A DNA stretch of 64,000 nt from Lophium mytilinum (GCA_010093605.1 MU004181.1:1116001-1180000), one strand, 5' to 3'; shown: positions 23,835 to 34,052, numbered from the stretch's first letter. Notes: generated by a model not told the origin, from the letters alone. A program made the numbers and translations.

Positions 23835-24494
23835 GTTGTCGCGATGAGGTTGTGGTGGTAGGAGAGGCTGCAGTGATGGGCTCGCAGGTGACGCAGCTCG
23901 ACGATGCGGCGCCGTGGTGTTGCGCTTGGCAGTCAGGCTTCGCCGAACATAAAGTGGCAGTCCAGTTTGATTCCGTCTGAGGTAGCTCAGGGAGCTATAG
24001 AATTGGTCGAAAACGTTGCCTTCAAGTCCGTGATACCGTATCACAATCTTTCAAACGGAGCTTGTCTGGAGCACTTCATACTAGAGTAGGTGTGTAACGT
24101 GGAAAGCATCGGAAGTTTTACAAGATAATTCAGCATTTGTTGACTGCCACTTTCTGTTCAAGGACCCCTGCTAATGGCTTATCTCCGTCATCGCCTGTCG
24201 CAGCAATGCCGAAACCGTTCCATCCCAGCTGTCCACCCTTTCACCTCTGTTCGTCGCATTGCCTGCACTACCTCCCAATTCCTTTTGGCCAGCTCGCGCC
24301 ATTACCTGAACTTTCTCTCCTCCGCTGGGACGACACAGCCAACGACGCTGGGCACTTCTCGCCCCGACTTTCATCTCGGAACGCGTATCCGATAGCACTC
24401 AATCACGACAATCGAGGGCCCGATGATTCGTTAAAATATATTTAAAACCCCCCTACTCTTACGGAGCGGGCAACACACACAAAACTCCTACAGA
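23835..24494. promoter_or_regulatory. Divergent promoter region, Serinc / MFS transporter
   Basis: This 660-base region separates two divergently transcribed membrane-protein genes. No coding exon is seen. Shared control is possible from the geometry but no specific site stands out. Confidence 0.45.
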
Positions 24495-26461
24495 ATGTCT
24501 GAAAAGACGCACAGGACGACACGGATTGTCTCCGTAGTCGCTGCTACCACTATTGCGCTGGCATGCGGGACAAATGTACGTATTACCTCTACTTCGGGTA
24601 CGTACCGCGACCCTGACTGTTAGCAGTATGCATACTCGGCATGGGCACCCCAATTTGCAGACCGCCTGCAGCTTTCTGCAGTTCAGAGCAACATAATCGT
24701 ACGATCTCCGCTTTTGTCCTCGCAATCATCACTGAGAAAATCTTAGGGAACAGCAGCGAATCTCGGCATGTACGCTTCGGGGATACCAATGGGAATTGTG
24801 ACAGACAAAAGAGGCCCCCGACCTTCTGCTCTGATCGGATCCGTTGCACTTGCGGCTGGCTACTTTCCAATACGACTAGGTGAATGTCCCTGTCGTTCTT
24901 TCAAGGACTGGAGGCTAAATCAGTGTAGCGTATGATAGGGGAGCTATGAGCGTAGCCCTGATAACTTTCTGCTCCTTCCTCACCGGAGTCGGCAGTTGCG
25001 CTGCGTTCCAGGCCTCATTGAAAGTTTGTAGGTAATGTCGATACGACTTCACAGCGCCGAGCTGACCCGTCTAGCTGCCCTTAACTGGCCCCATCACCGC
25101 GGGACGGCGACTGCCTTTCCTTTGGCAGCATTCGGTCTCAGTGCATTCTTCTATACCATAGTTTCACGCTTCGCATTTGCAGGTAAGACACTAGCCCTCG
25201 GTCCGTACCCCTCAAGCCTCCTCTGATCTATCTAAAAGGCAACACCTCGAGCTTGCTGTTGTTTCTATCTTTAGGGACCTCTTGTCTCGTCTTTGTCTCC
25301 GTTCCTTTCCTTGCGGTTGTAGATCACACTACCCGCTATGTAGTACTACCAACCACCGAAGACTTCTCCCACCCGACACGACGAGACTCAAATCAACTTC
25401 ATCGTACCAAGTCTGGGGGAAGTAAGCACAGCGCCTCTATTCTACCGCGGCAAGAACCCAGTATGTATCGAATGCTTTCATATACCTCAGTCTTTACCCA
25501 AGTCAGCTACCAATACTTCAGTAGACGACAGTCCACTAGATGAATCTCCTGCAGATGCAGATGAAACCTCGTCACTAGTGTCGATGCCTGGAGATATTGC
25601 TGCAGATGACGATGCTTTGAGCCATATGACACACCACTCACATAAAGCAGATATAACCGGGTTAGCGTTACTACCAAGAATAGATTTTTGGAATCTCTGG
25701 ATGCTGTGTGCTCTACTGACAGGTGTCGGTCTAATGACTATCAAGTAAGTCTCTAGAATCGAGTTTACGAGATTGAAATGCTAATAGTGTGTCTAGTAAT
25801 ATTGGCAACGACGTAAGGTACTTTTGACTTGCCCATTGAGTGACGAATTAACTATTTATAGGCACAAGCACTCTGGGCACATTACGACGACACTGCATCA
25901 AAAGATTTCATCGCCAAGCGCCAACTAATGCATGTCTCTATTATCTCGTTCTTGAGCTTTCTAGGGCGGCTCGCTTCTGGGGTTGGATCCGACGTGCTCG
26001 TAAAACGGCTTCACATGAGTCGATTCTGGTGCGTTTTGACATCCGCGGCCATATTCGCACTCGCACAGTTCTGCGGCGCGCGCATCGAAAACCCGAACCA
26101 TCTTTGGGCCGTCTCTGGCCTCACTGGGCTAGCGTATGGGGCGCTCTTTGGCGTATTCCCTGCCCTAGTCGTTGATGCCTTTGGCGTTGGAGGTTTCTCC
26201 GTCAATTGGGGCTTCATGACCCTGGCACCAGTTGTGAGTGGCAACGTCTTCAACATTTGGTACGGGGCCATCTACGACGCTCACTCAGATGTTGGGCGGG
26301 ATGGTGACAGAGCTTGTGCTGAAGGCCTCGCGTGCTATCGCAGTGCATATTGGGTCACCCTTGTCTCAAGCGTTTTGGGTATATTAGTGTGCTTGTGGTG
26401 TATCAAGCACGAGCATTCGGCCAAGAGTAAGGACATTCAGGATGACCATCGGGAGGCATAA
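24495..26461 (+). CDS. MFS transporter, Mch1/nodulin-like type
   Basis: Nine exons: 24495-24575, 24627-24698, 24747-24879, 24929-25027, 25075-25182, 25239-25460, 25522-25744, 25797-25812 and 25862-26461. Phase is kept throughout, encoding 517 residues. Hydrophobic segments fit a 12-helix transporter split by a long acidic central loop. Family motifs include GIPMGIVTDKRGPR (the loop 2-3 motif of MFS), LNWPHHRGTATAFPLAAFG and SFLGRLASGVGSD. This layout matches the fungal Mch1 group related to monocarboxylate permeases; yeast Mch1 lies in the vacuolar membrane, and its substrate is not settled. Exon 8 is only 16 bases. The sixth intron must use the TTCAG acceptor at 25521, because the nearer CTCAG gives a frameshift and stop. 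It is intact despite many short introns. Confidence 0.88.
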
Positions 26462-27574
26462 TTCAATACTTTACATAATTGGAGGGCCTTCTTCATCAGC
26501 TAGAGATTTGGGACATATAGACTTGGCATCAGGTGCCGCTTTCTGTTAATCTTTGAGACAGTTTCTATGGTTGCTTCTTGTGTCTGGTGTGACGCGGACT
26601 ACCTCATCCGAGCCTTTGTTGGGCGTAAGTGTGTTTTTCACTGTATGTGATGGAAATGGTGTTTGTGATGGTAATGGTGTTTGTGAATGCATTGATTATA
26701 CTTATGATGTGCGAACGGGAAGGTATGATTTGCTAATGAGGTTGTAAGGTTAGTAGTATTGGAACTTCGCACAGTGCTGGCCCGAACTGAACGCTGCCTC
26801 TTGTATACAGTAAAACCTGATTATAGTGTTTCCGGTGGATAGTGATATACTCTATAGAGTGATAAATTTCGGCTGACCGTGGAAATTTGTATGGGTATAG
26901 TAATATCCCTGCTTACTATGGTATCACTAGTACCCTCTCACCAAAACCATAACAGTCAGGGGGGTTTTTGTTTGGGCGGGGTGGTCCGTGGCACCTCCGA
27001 CCGCCCCCAAAGACCCCTTGATCTCGCTGTTTTGGGGGTCAATGGCTTACAAATTGCCGACACGTGACTTCTGTTACAGTGATACTCTCTGTACAGTGAT
27101 ACGAAACCTCGGAAAAAACCGTATCTCTATAATCAGGTTTTACTGTAGTCTAGTGTTACCTGCACTTATGCACCGTTGAGACTGCATGCATTTAAAGTGC
27201 ATATCAGGCACAATACTCCGCGGGGCCGATCCGCCCCCAAATGTTGCCCCGCGACTCCTGTGGCGAAGCTGGCGCCTCTCGTCTCATCACCTGTCAGGCT
27301 GTCGACTGCCCGTACCTGTCCACGTAACCACCTTCCACCCGGCCTGCTCACTCCAGCACCTCCAGGCTGCAGCATCCTAGATATTTCCTACCCCGAAACA
27401 CCTGCGGGTGAGCAGTCCGCATCACTATATATCACGAGCCGGAGTAGACCGCCGCCACTATGCCTGCGCCACTAGCCAAAGGTACCTAAGCTCTCTGCAC
27501 TCCACCTCTCTTCTTTCCACCCCTTTGCCACCCTTCTTGCCTGCTTCTGCCAACTAGTCCTCACAGGACCGAAC
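26462..27574. other. Intergenic with inverted-repeat element
   Basis: No gene is seen. The segment contains two copies of an 18-base unit around 26650-26690, the inverted-repeat element at 26808-27145, and the promoter of the gene at 27575. A 9-codon upstream open frame starts at the ATG at 27460 (MPAPLAKGT) and stops before the main start; it could affect translation if it lies in the transcript. Confidence 0.5.
26808..27145. mobile_element. MITE-like element with TA target duplication
   Basis: A 338-base element is bounded by inverted repeats: CAGTAAAACCTGATTATAG at the left end and its exact reverse complement at the right end (27127-27145). TA lies immediately outside each end (26806-26807 and 27146-27147). 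The CAGT terminus and TA duplication fit Tc1/mariner-superfamily elements of the pogo/Fot1 group. Weaker inner inverted similarity continues inward, with GTGATA-containing blocks near each end. There is no open frame long enough for a transposase, so it is a non-autonomous miniature element that would need a transposase from elsewhere. Confidence 0.85.
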
Positions 27575-28774
27575 ATGGCTTCCGCAAACCCAAATTTTCG
27601 TCAAGTTCCTCGTTATGGAAGGCCTAACAATCCCATGGGAACAGGCCTCATCATCGCCGCGTCCGTCCTCGTTGCCGCCGGGATCGCAATATACGAAAGC
27701 CCACAAGTCCGACAGTTCATCGAGCATTCGCGACGCAAAATCGCCGTTGCCTTACATTCTCTCGGAGACGAAATCCAACCCCGCCGCAGCTTCTCGCATT
27801 CATCCAACGATGCGGAAACCGCTCAACAGGTCCGCCGGAGGCGAATGGAGGAGATTGTTCGACGGAACCAGAACGAACTGATCCGACAAGCTCAAGAAGA
27901 AGGCATTGCTGTTGATTTGGATGAGCTCGCTAGGATTGGAAGAGAGGGTGTCGAGGTCGAGATGATGGAGTATGATCGCCGGAGCAACAACCGAGACCGG
28001 GGAAGCAGCTTCGATGACCTTGTTGGCAGTGATGGAATGCTTCGGGATAACCACCCTCTTATCAACCTCGCGGATGAGGACAATACTGCTAGGACTGCTA
28101 CTGCTACGGAAAACACTACCTCTGCTGATGGACTGAGACGTCGTGGACAAGTCTTCTCCGCCGGTAGCAGCGCACAAGTACTATTTGATCAGGAACGCAC
28201 CATGAAAGAGACATCGGCTGCGCCACACGCATCTCGGGAAAGCACTGCAACTATTGAAGGAGAATCCCTTATCGACATAAATGCCGAAGACCCACCACTT
28301 AGTCTACCAGAAGAGTTACAGACCGAGTCTATTCCCTCGCTAGCATCTTCTACCCAAGCTCAAACACAAGACGGATCACAATCATTCCATTCTTTCGCAT
28401 CAGCTTCCGTCATGTCCATATCCGACGACATGGAGCAATCCAACCAGCACATATTCTCCAACAGCATGGAAGAGGAGGCTGAGGTGATGTCAACTGGAAC
28501 TATGACCCCTACCGAGGATGGATTTTCAACTGCCGTATCCATGGTCGGAAGCCAGGCCGACGACATCGCGGTACTATCAATGACGAACGATGAGGACCAT
28601 GATGCTAGATCAGAGGCTTTCAGCGAGGGGGGCTTCAGTGAACTCGGCGATGGCGATCGGATAGGTGCACACACCCCGAACAGCTGGACCGATGTCGGCA
28701 GCGATGATGGAAGTGAGTATGCAGGTGCTCAGGCTAGCAACCAGGGCCTTCCTGCTACTCACTACCATATATAG
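27575..28774 (+). CDS. Conserved ascomycete protein with N-terminal membrane anchor
   Basis: This intronless gene encodes 399 residues. Residues about 22-40 (TGLIIAASVLVAAGIAIY) form one membrane helix. Next is the segment SPQVRQFIEHSRRKIAVALH, which looks like the conserved core of a filamentous-fungal family of unknown function, then a charged region with coiled-coil character (RRRRMEEIVRRNQNELIRQA). The remainder is acidic, Ser/Thr-rich and probably disordered. The short N-terminus and single helix suggest a signal-anchored protein with its large part in the cytosol. I cannot assign a function. Confidence 0.8.
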   Translation: MASANPNFRQVPRYGRPNNPMGTGLIIAASVLVAAGIAIYESPQVRQFIEHSRRKIAVALHSLGDEIQPRRSFSHSSNDAETAQQVRRRRMEEIVRRNQNELIRQAQEEGIAVDLDELARIGREGVEVEMMEYDRRSNNRDRGSSFDDLVGSDGMLRDNHPLINLADEDNTARTATATENTTSADGLRRRGQVFSAGSSAQVLFDQERTMKETSAAPHASRESTATIEGESLIDINAEDPPLSLPEELQTESIPSLASSTQAQTQDGSQSFHSFASASVMSISDDMEQSNQHIFSNSMEEEAEVMSTGTMTPTEDGFSTAVSMVGSQADDIAVLSMTNDEDHDARSEAFSEGGFSELGDGDRIGAHTPNSWTDVGSDDGSEYAGAQASNQGLPATHYHI

Positions 28775-29448
28775 TTGTCTGTGTTGTTGGGTAGTGAGAC
28801 TAGGAGTTCTTGGAGCTGTATATGGTTGGACAAGGAGCACATAGGTGTACTGGACTGGATAGGAACAAGGGCATCTCAATGGTTGGACCGCGGCGTTTTC
28901 CCAAGTTAGTTGTATGTAAAAGATCCCTCAATTGAATGACTACTCGGAACATTATTATGGCAGGCGGAGGCATCCGCAGTTCCGTAGGCAGTATTCTTTA
29001 ATGGTTTTGTGTTTTGTGTTGACTTCGCATTTGAAATGACTTCTTAATAACGAAGATTGTTTAACATGTCGTAGGTCAAGGAACCAGAGCCCATCAGTTG
29101 GAGCACTACTTCTTAGAGGCTCAGATATACGGGACGCATCTCGAAACGTAATTGCAATCCGAAAAGCCACATTGATGAAGTGGTGGCTCCAAGCATTGAT
29201 GCTCCCGCGCCTTCTTATCCAAACTCCTAACACCACACAAAAAATCCCATAGGGTATCCAAAATGCAAGAACTTTTGGCCTCGGCGTGACCCTTGACGCT
29301 ACCCTTGACGCGACCCTCAGAGTGACCGTCAGTGTCCCCAACATGGACCCTCGTTTTCCCCGTGCAGTGTGTTGCTTTAACTCGCAAGCCTCGCCTTTGG
29401 CCCCCCCCAAAGATGTGATTGATGTCCAAAATGCTAAAGACCGTTCTT
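28775..29448. other. Intergenic between convergent genes
   Basis: No gene is seen. Around 29285-29320 a 12-base unit (TTGACGCTACCC-like) is repeated imperfectly two to three times. The rest is probably the 3' ends of the flanking convergent genes. Confidence 0.5.
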
Positions 29449-29937
29449 TCAAACCCCTCTCACCCCCACAATCGCCGCCGCAACCTGCTCCAACAACTCC
29501 TCCTTCTCCGCCACCGCCTCCTTCCGCTGCACCTCAATCTCCCTCAGCTGCCGCTCCAGCTCGCGCATGCGCTCCCGCTGCTCCCGCTCCGATGTCCCAA
29601 TCCCCGGCAGCGTGTCCACCAGCACTTCGATCTGCTGCTCCTTTATAATCAGATCGCGGGACAGCTCGTGCAGGTCCGCCGTAAACTGCGCCTCGGGATC
29701 CTGGCTTTGTGTCTGAGCTTGGGAGGGGTCGCTGCCCTGCGTTATAGCCTGTGTGGATTGTGTTTGCACCTGCTGTTGGCTGGTTTCGAGGAAGGAAGAG
29801 CGCGCGGGGTCGACTTGGTAGGGGAGGTTGGGCAGGCGAGTGGGGGCGGCGCGGTCGGAGGTGTAGTGCAACGTGGCGTACATTTGGGTGGCGAGCTGGT
29901 CGAGGCAGAGCTGCAGCTGGGTGAGGCGGTCGGCCAT
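29449..29937 (-). CDS. MED21: Mediator complex subunit 21 (Med21/Srb7)
   Basis: A single exon of 162 residues. The start at 29937 gives MADRLTQLQLCLDQLATQMY, the Med21 N-terminal signature; upstream in-frame sequence does not look coding. The middle carries a Gln/Ser-rich linker, then the family block LSRDLIIKEQQIEVLVDTLPGIG, followed by a Glu/Arg-rich coiled coil to the C-terminus. Med21 is an essential subunit of the Mediator middle module and pairs with Med7 to form a coiled-coil hinge that relays regulator signals to RNA polymerase II. It is head-to-head with the Rrg7-like gene, with 253 bases between start codons. Confidence 0.93.
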   Translation of the reverse strand: MADRLTQLQLCLDQLATQMYATLHYTSDRAAPTRLPNLPYQVDPARSSFLETSQQQVQTQSTQAITQGSDPSQAQTQSQDPEAQFTADLHELSRDLIIKEQQIEVLVDTLPGIGTSEREQRERMRELERQLREIEVQRKEAVAEKEELLEQVAAAIVGVRGV

Positions 29938-30190
29938 TCTGGATTGTGTTCTGGAGGAGGCGTGGTGGAGTGGATGAGGTGGGGGAACGTGGTGTTGAAG
30001 CAAGGGAGCTTCGTAAGGCTGAGATTACATATGCAGGCTGGCCTTAGCGTTAAGGCGCCACTTCGACGCGACTTGGGATGCAGGTTTCCCATTCAACCTC
30101 CCCAATTTCACCATCATGGCGCGGTAGCATCGCGAGCGTACCCGTTTCAGTTTCAAACATGTCCTGTATAATAGATTCCCTCTTTACGAT
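29938..30190. promoter_or_regulatory. Compact bidirectional promoter, MED21 / RRG7-like
   Basis: Only 253 bases separate the two divergent start codons, so both core promoters must share this DNA. No TATA element or known palindromic site stands out. Confidence 0.6.
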
Positions 30191-31543
30191 ATGCTACATT
30201 TCCTTCGCCGCCAATGGCTCCACCCACCCACTTTTCACCCTTTTCGCCGCAGCATCACGACCACAGCAGCTGCAGCTCCATCAAAGACCCCTAGACTAAT
30301 AATCACGCCTGGCTCTACCCACCACAACGACCTCCCTACCTTTTTGACATATGCGGAGCGCGTCAGTCTCTCCGCCAAATCCACCGTGTACGTCGGCACG
30401 CACTACGAATACACCGTTGCGACCACCCTCCTCCGCCTCGGCTTCTCTCTCATCCGCACCGGGCGCCGCGCGGACAATGGGATTGATCTTCTCGGCCACT
30501 GGGCGATCCCTACATTGCCCGAGCCACTGCCCGTCTTGATACAGTGCAAAGCGCAGAAATCCGTAGGGCCGAACTATGTGCGGGAGCTCGAGGGAGCGTT
30601 TGCGGGCGTGCCTGTGGAATGGCGGCGGCGGGATGTGCTGGGCTTGTTGGTGACGACGCAGAAAGCGACTCGAGGGGTGCTGGAGATGATGGGGATGAAC
30701 CGCTGGCCGATGGGGTTCTTGAAAATCACGAAGAAGGGCGTAGTGGAGCAGTTTGTGTGGAATCGGAGTGCGGTGGAGAGGGGGTTGGAGGGGGTGGGTG
30801 TCACTGTGAGGTATGGGAATGAGGGGGTGACGGGAGGAGAGGTTGAGGGCGAGGTCGAGGAAGAGAAAAAGGAGGTCTCGAAGGTTGTTAAGGATGAGGA
30901 TCCGGCGAAGAGGAAGAGGAGGAATGTTAGGAAGGAGAAGGTTGCTATCAGGAAAGATATCCAGCTGACTTGGTTGGGGAAGCCGATCTTCGTGGATCGG
31001 GATTCTTTGGATGAGAAGACTGTGCAGCTTGGAGAAGAGATCAGCAGTGCGGATGAAGAGCCTGATGCTGAAGCGAAGCTGGTCAAGACGAATGATCAAG
31101 GGGAGAAGAAGCGCGGAAAACCTGGGCCAAAGAAGAAAGACGATAAAGTGACACCCTCACAAGCCAAACCTACTCGATCCCCTAGGAAAGCTCCTGTCGA
31201 AGATGTTGTAGCCAAAGACCCTGTCAAAAAGGTTGGACGTCCTAAGAAAATCATTGACGACAAGAGTCCTGTCAAAATAAGAGCCAAAAAGGGAATCGCG
31301 CCTGAAAGATCGAAAGGAACGAAGGCGTCAGTTGATAAGAGTGCTAAGAAGAGTGCTGTGCCCGAAAAGGTCCCTAAAAGAAGAGCCCAGAATAGTAGTG
31401 CTTCTAAGAATAAGATTGACAAGAAGGTCGCAGTCAAGTCAAGAACCAAGAAGGGTGACGTATCTATAGAGGCGGCTGATGATGTGGCACCATACAGGAC
31501 AAGAACCGACAAAAAGGTTGCGTCTAAAGAGAAGATTACATGA
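30191..31543 (+). CDS. RRG7: Rrg7-like mitochondrial protein with nuclease-fold core
   Basis: This intronless gene encodes 450 residues. The first ~35 residues are rich in Arg, Ser and Ala with no acids, as expected of a mitochondrial presequence. Residues about 65-215 match the family 'required for respiratory growth protein 7' (DUF2034): YVGTHYEYTV, RTGRRADNGIDLLGHW, VLIQCKA and RELEGAF. The spacing Glu73, Asp99, Gln118-x-Lys120 is the PD-(D/E)xK nuclease pattern, close to the GIDLL...QCK core of Mrr-type restriction endonucleases. The C-terminal 200 residues are an extended Lys-rich tail with AT-hook-like pieces (RGKPGPKKK near 307, VGRPKK near 347), well beyond the family core. Yeast Rrg7 is needed for respiratory growth and mitochondrial genome upkeep; nuclease activity here is inference. 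Confidence 0.85.
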   Translation: MLHFLRRQWLHPPTFHPFRRSITTTAAAAPSKTPRLIITPGSTHHNDLPTFLTYAERVSLSAKSTVYVGTHYEYTVATTLLRLGFSLIRTGRRADNGIDLLGHWAIPTLPEPLPVLIQCKAQKSVGPNYVRELEGAFAGVPVEWRRRDVLGLLVTTQKATRGVLEMMGMNRWPMGFLKITKKGVVEQFVWNRSAVERGLEGVGVTVRYGNEGVTGGEVEGEVEEEKKEVSKVVKDEDPAKRKRRNVRKEKVAIRKDIQLTWLGKPIFVDRDSLDEKTVQLGEEISSADEEPDAEAKLVKTNDQGEKKRGKPGPKKKDDKVTPSQAKPTRSPRKAPVEDVVAKDPVKKVGRPKKIIDDKSPVKIRAKKGIAPERSKGTKASVDKSAKKSAVPEKVPKRRAQNSSASKNKIDKKVAVKSRTKKGDVSIEAADDVAPYRTRTDKKVASKEKIT

Positions 31544-32495
31544 ATGATACCGCCGTTTACATGACTATTACTGGCCGGCTTATGTGGTTTCTAGAGACTC
31601 TATTCATGCTAGGATATTTCACCTTATAAGTAAATGGTGACACTGCCTACTTGCATGGGGTCTTTTCTCTCTTGAGCCCTGGAATGTGGTTGTGCTGTAC
31701 CATTGCAATCGAATATATCAAGGTGCGTAGCAGTGAAGTTTGGACTCTCTTGGGCCCTTACTAAGCATCTCGTCAGCGACTCTCGTGACATACCATGGCC
31801 TCCAGATGATTGATTACAGTTAAATCATAAAAGGGAACTTCACTGCATGGACGCAACCAAGTCTTCAACAGGGGAAATGTGTGGAGCCAGAAACTGTTTC
31901 ATGATTTGGCGGACCAGAATCTCATACCCTTTTTCGCGGCTTTGAATTCGAATGTCTAGTTTACTGTTATTAGATCTGTCTCTAGTTCGCTGGCTATCAC
32001 TAATTACCTACCGACGGGCCCCTTCCTGTCTAGCCGCTTACTCATCAGCTTCTGTATAGCGTTCCTCCTTCCGCTCGAAAGCTAGCTTCCTCACCATCAC
32101 CATCTCGAGAGCTTTTGGACCTATGTCTAGTCTTTACTACCTTTCTAGTTTACCGTCGCTCACTACCTCAAGAGAGTACTATTCTGAGCATGTTTCTCTA
32201 CGGATGCGGAAACTACCCTGATTCTGTGCTTGGTTGACCATCGGTGACGATTCGGACCCTCGAGAGGACGTATGAAAATCCTTGAGCCTCGCACGCATAA
32301 CAGCGATTCTTGCCTTCCCACTTATTACGACTCAACAGCTTTTGACAGCATAGTAACCGCCGTCAGAACTCTTTCTCAAGATACACACGCCAGCAGAGTG
32401 CCGCGCTCATACATAGTCCTTCGCAGGGCCCGTTCACACACTTCATTTTCTAATCTTACTTCTATTTGCGGTACTCAACTATTCCTCAATATATC
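31544..32495. other. Intergenic, no gene seen
   Basis: A stretch of about 950 bases with no coding-like frame or clear repeat. The last 200 bases before 32496 are C/T-rich and probably the promoter and leader of the next gene. Confidence 0.5.
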
Positions 32496-33125
32496 ATGGA
32501 CCGTGCTCCCAGCACCACCTCTGGATCTCCGGACCACGAAGAAACCAACCCCGAAACGGTCTCTAGCCGCGGTGAAGACGACCACGAGGCTGAAATACTC
32601 GTCGACAATAACTCTGTCAACTCGCCCAGCCCAAACGGTTCCGACACAGAACAAGAGGATCGCTTTATCAACGTTGCTTCCCACCATTTCAACAACAGGG
32701 TAGTGAGGGGCTTTGAACGCGATTACGACGGTGCCATATTCGCCGAAAACAACTACTTCAACGAGCCCAGCATAGACGGATCCGACACAGAAGAACAACA
32801 CCGCGACGCCACGGAGCGGGATTACTTTGGTCGCGGTTTCGATATGGCCGGCTATTGGATGCAGCACCGCCCAAGCACTCGTTGTAGCCCAGGGAACCCG
32901 AACGCTTTCCGCGTGGAGCAGTTCCACGTGTACCTCGAACTGGAACCTGTTTACCAGAGAATGGTGAGAGTGTTGGTGTTGCAGCGAGGGCAAGGCCTGA
33001 CGCTCGCCATCAATTCGGCTTTGACTCGACGAGAGATGGCCGTCGAAGATAGGAGGGAATTCCGTGTGCTTACCCGGAGGAGAGGTCAAGTCTTTGTCCC
33101 GCTCCCACGGTTTAGCTTTAGCTGA
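32496..33125 (+). CDS. Acidic orphan protein with internal repeat
   Basis: A single frame of 209 residues from the ATG at 32496 (ATATC-ATG-GAC). The N-terminal half is acidic and contains a duplicated unit of the form NNxxNxPSxxGSDTE, seen around residues 38-50 and 79-90. The C-terminal 75 residues are different: basic and hydrophobic (VEQFHVYLELEPVYQRMVRV, then Arg-rich), and could fold. There is no signal peptide or membrane segment. I recognise no family. The repeat and a C-terminus of distinct composition argue for a real gene, but expression evidence would be needed to settle it. Confidence 0.5.
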   Translation: MDRAPSTTSGSPDHEETNPETVSSRGEDDHEAEILVDNNSVNSPSPNGSDTEQEDRFINVASHHFNNRVVRGFERDYDGAIFAENNYFNEPSIDGSDTEEQHRDATERDYFGRGFDMAGYWMQHRPSTRCSPGNPNAFRVEQFHVYLELEPVYQRMVRVLVLQRGQGLTLAINSALTRREMAVEDRREFRVLTRRRGQVFVPLPRFSFS

Positions 33126-34052
33126 GGCCTAACCTCAACATCAAGTCCCCACGCTGGCAGGTCCGCAGAACCAGGCAGATATTCGGGTACAGATGTCAAT
33201 GCTTCTTTCACTGCCCACGACGGAATTTCTCCGCATGCAGGACCCTACCGTTACCGAAAGGGGCCCAGAACTTCCCCCTCTGTTAGCGAATCCACCGCGA
33301 GTCACGTGCCTTTATTTCACTGCTTGCGTTTTACGGGCATTTGTTGCGAGTGGAGCTGTACGCAACGATACGTTGGGTGGTACGACACGCCTCTTGATCG
33401 TCAGCTTTCTCCGCCACCGACTCAGCGAATCTTGCCTGTCCCTAACGATTGTGGCCCGGCATAGACAAGGATATTGAGATATTGTAGATATGACTACTAG
33501 TGACAAAGGTTACTTTTGTAACGACTTGTAAGCTTTCGGAGTGTGAATTAGAGAGGCTATGTTTTGTGCAATGCGCCCCTGCACTAATTACTCCGAGCAG
33601 ACTTAGGATGCAAAGGTCTCGACCCTCTGGGTTGGGTCCCAAGTGCTGCTGACATCGAAAAGCGTGGTTCCAGGTACGTAAAGTGTAATTTTGGAGGTAC
33701 ACGTGCCGCGCTGGACCGTACGCATAGCATCTCCATTTTCAACAGTGCATCCGGGCACTCTAGTTGTTCTCAGCGGGACTGCAGATAAAGAGTGAGGATT
33801 ATGCACTGCCCATTTAAGAGCCACTACCAAATATTATGCATACACGCCCCTCCTCTCTCGCTCGATACAACATCCGCCAAAACCCGCCGAACCATCCCGT
33901 CATGCATTCATCAGAACTCATCCGCATTTGCCAACTGCATCCGTCGCCCACGACAAAGCCGAAAACAAGCCAAAAGCATCAACCTACCACAATTAGACAA
34001 GGATACTCCCATATCTCCCCTTTTTTCGACGCAGATCAGGCATTGGCGTCCC
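33126..34052. other. Intergenic with a possible coding relic
   Basis: No complete gene is seen. On the minus strand 33603-33779 reads as a coding-like segment without an upstream ATG, listed separately. GTCACGTG occurs near 33300. Confidence 0.45.
33603..33779 (-). pseudogene. Possible exon relic of unrecognised protein
   Basis: Minus-strand frame preceded by a good acceptor (TTTATCTGCAG) and ending in TAA. It encodes about 58 residues with the composition of a folded domain (GTCTSKITLYVPGTTLFDVS, two Cys). No upstream exon or start codon is apparent before the GYF gene, so it may be a decayed gene fragment or an exon whose partner I missed. No family is recognised. Confidence 0.25.

Noticed and set aside
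25461-25490. 30-base intron ending at CTCAG in the MFS gene
   Set aside because: It is too short and leads to a frameshift with a stop. The TTCAG acceptor at 25521 gives a 61-base intron and an intact frame.
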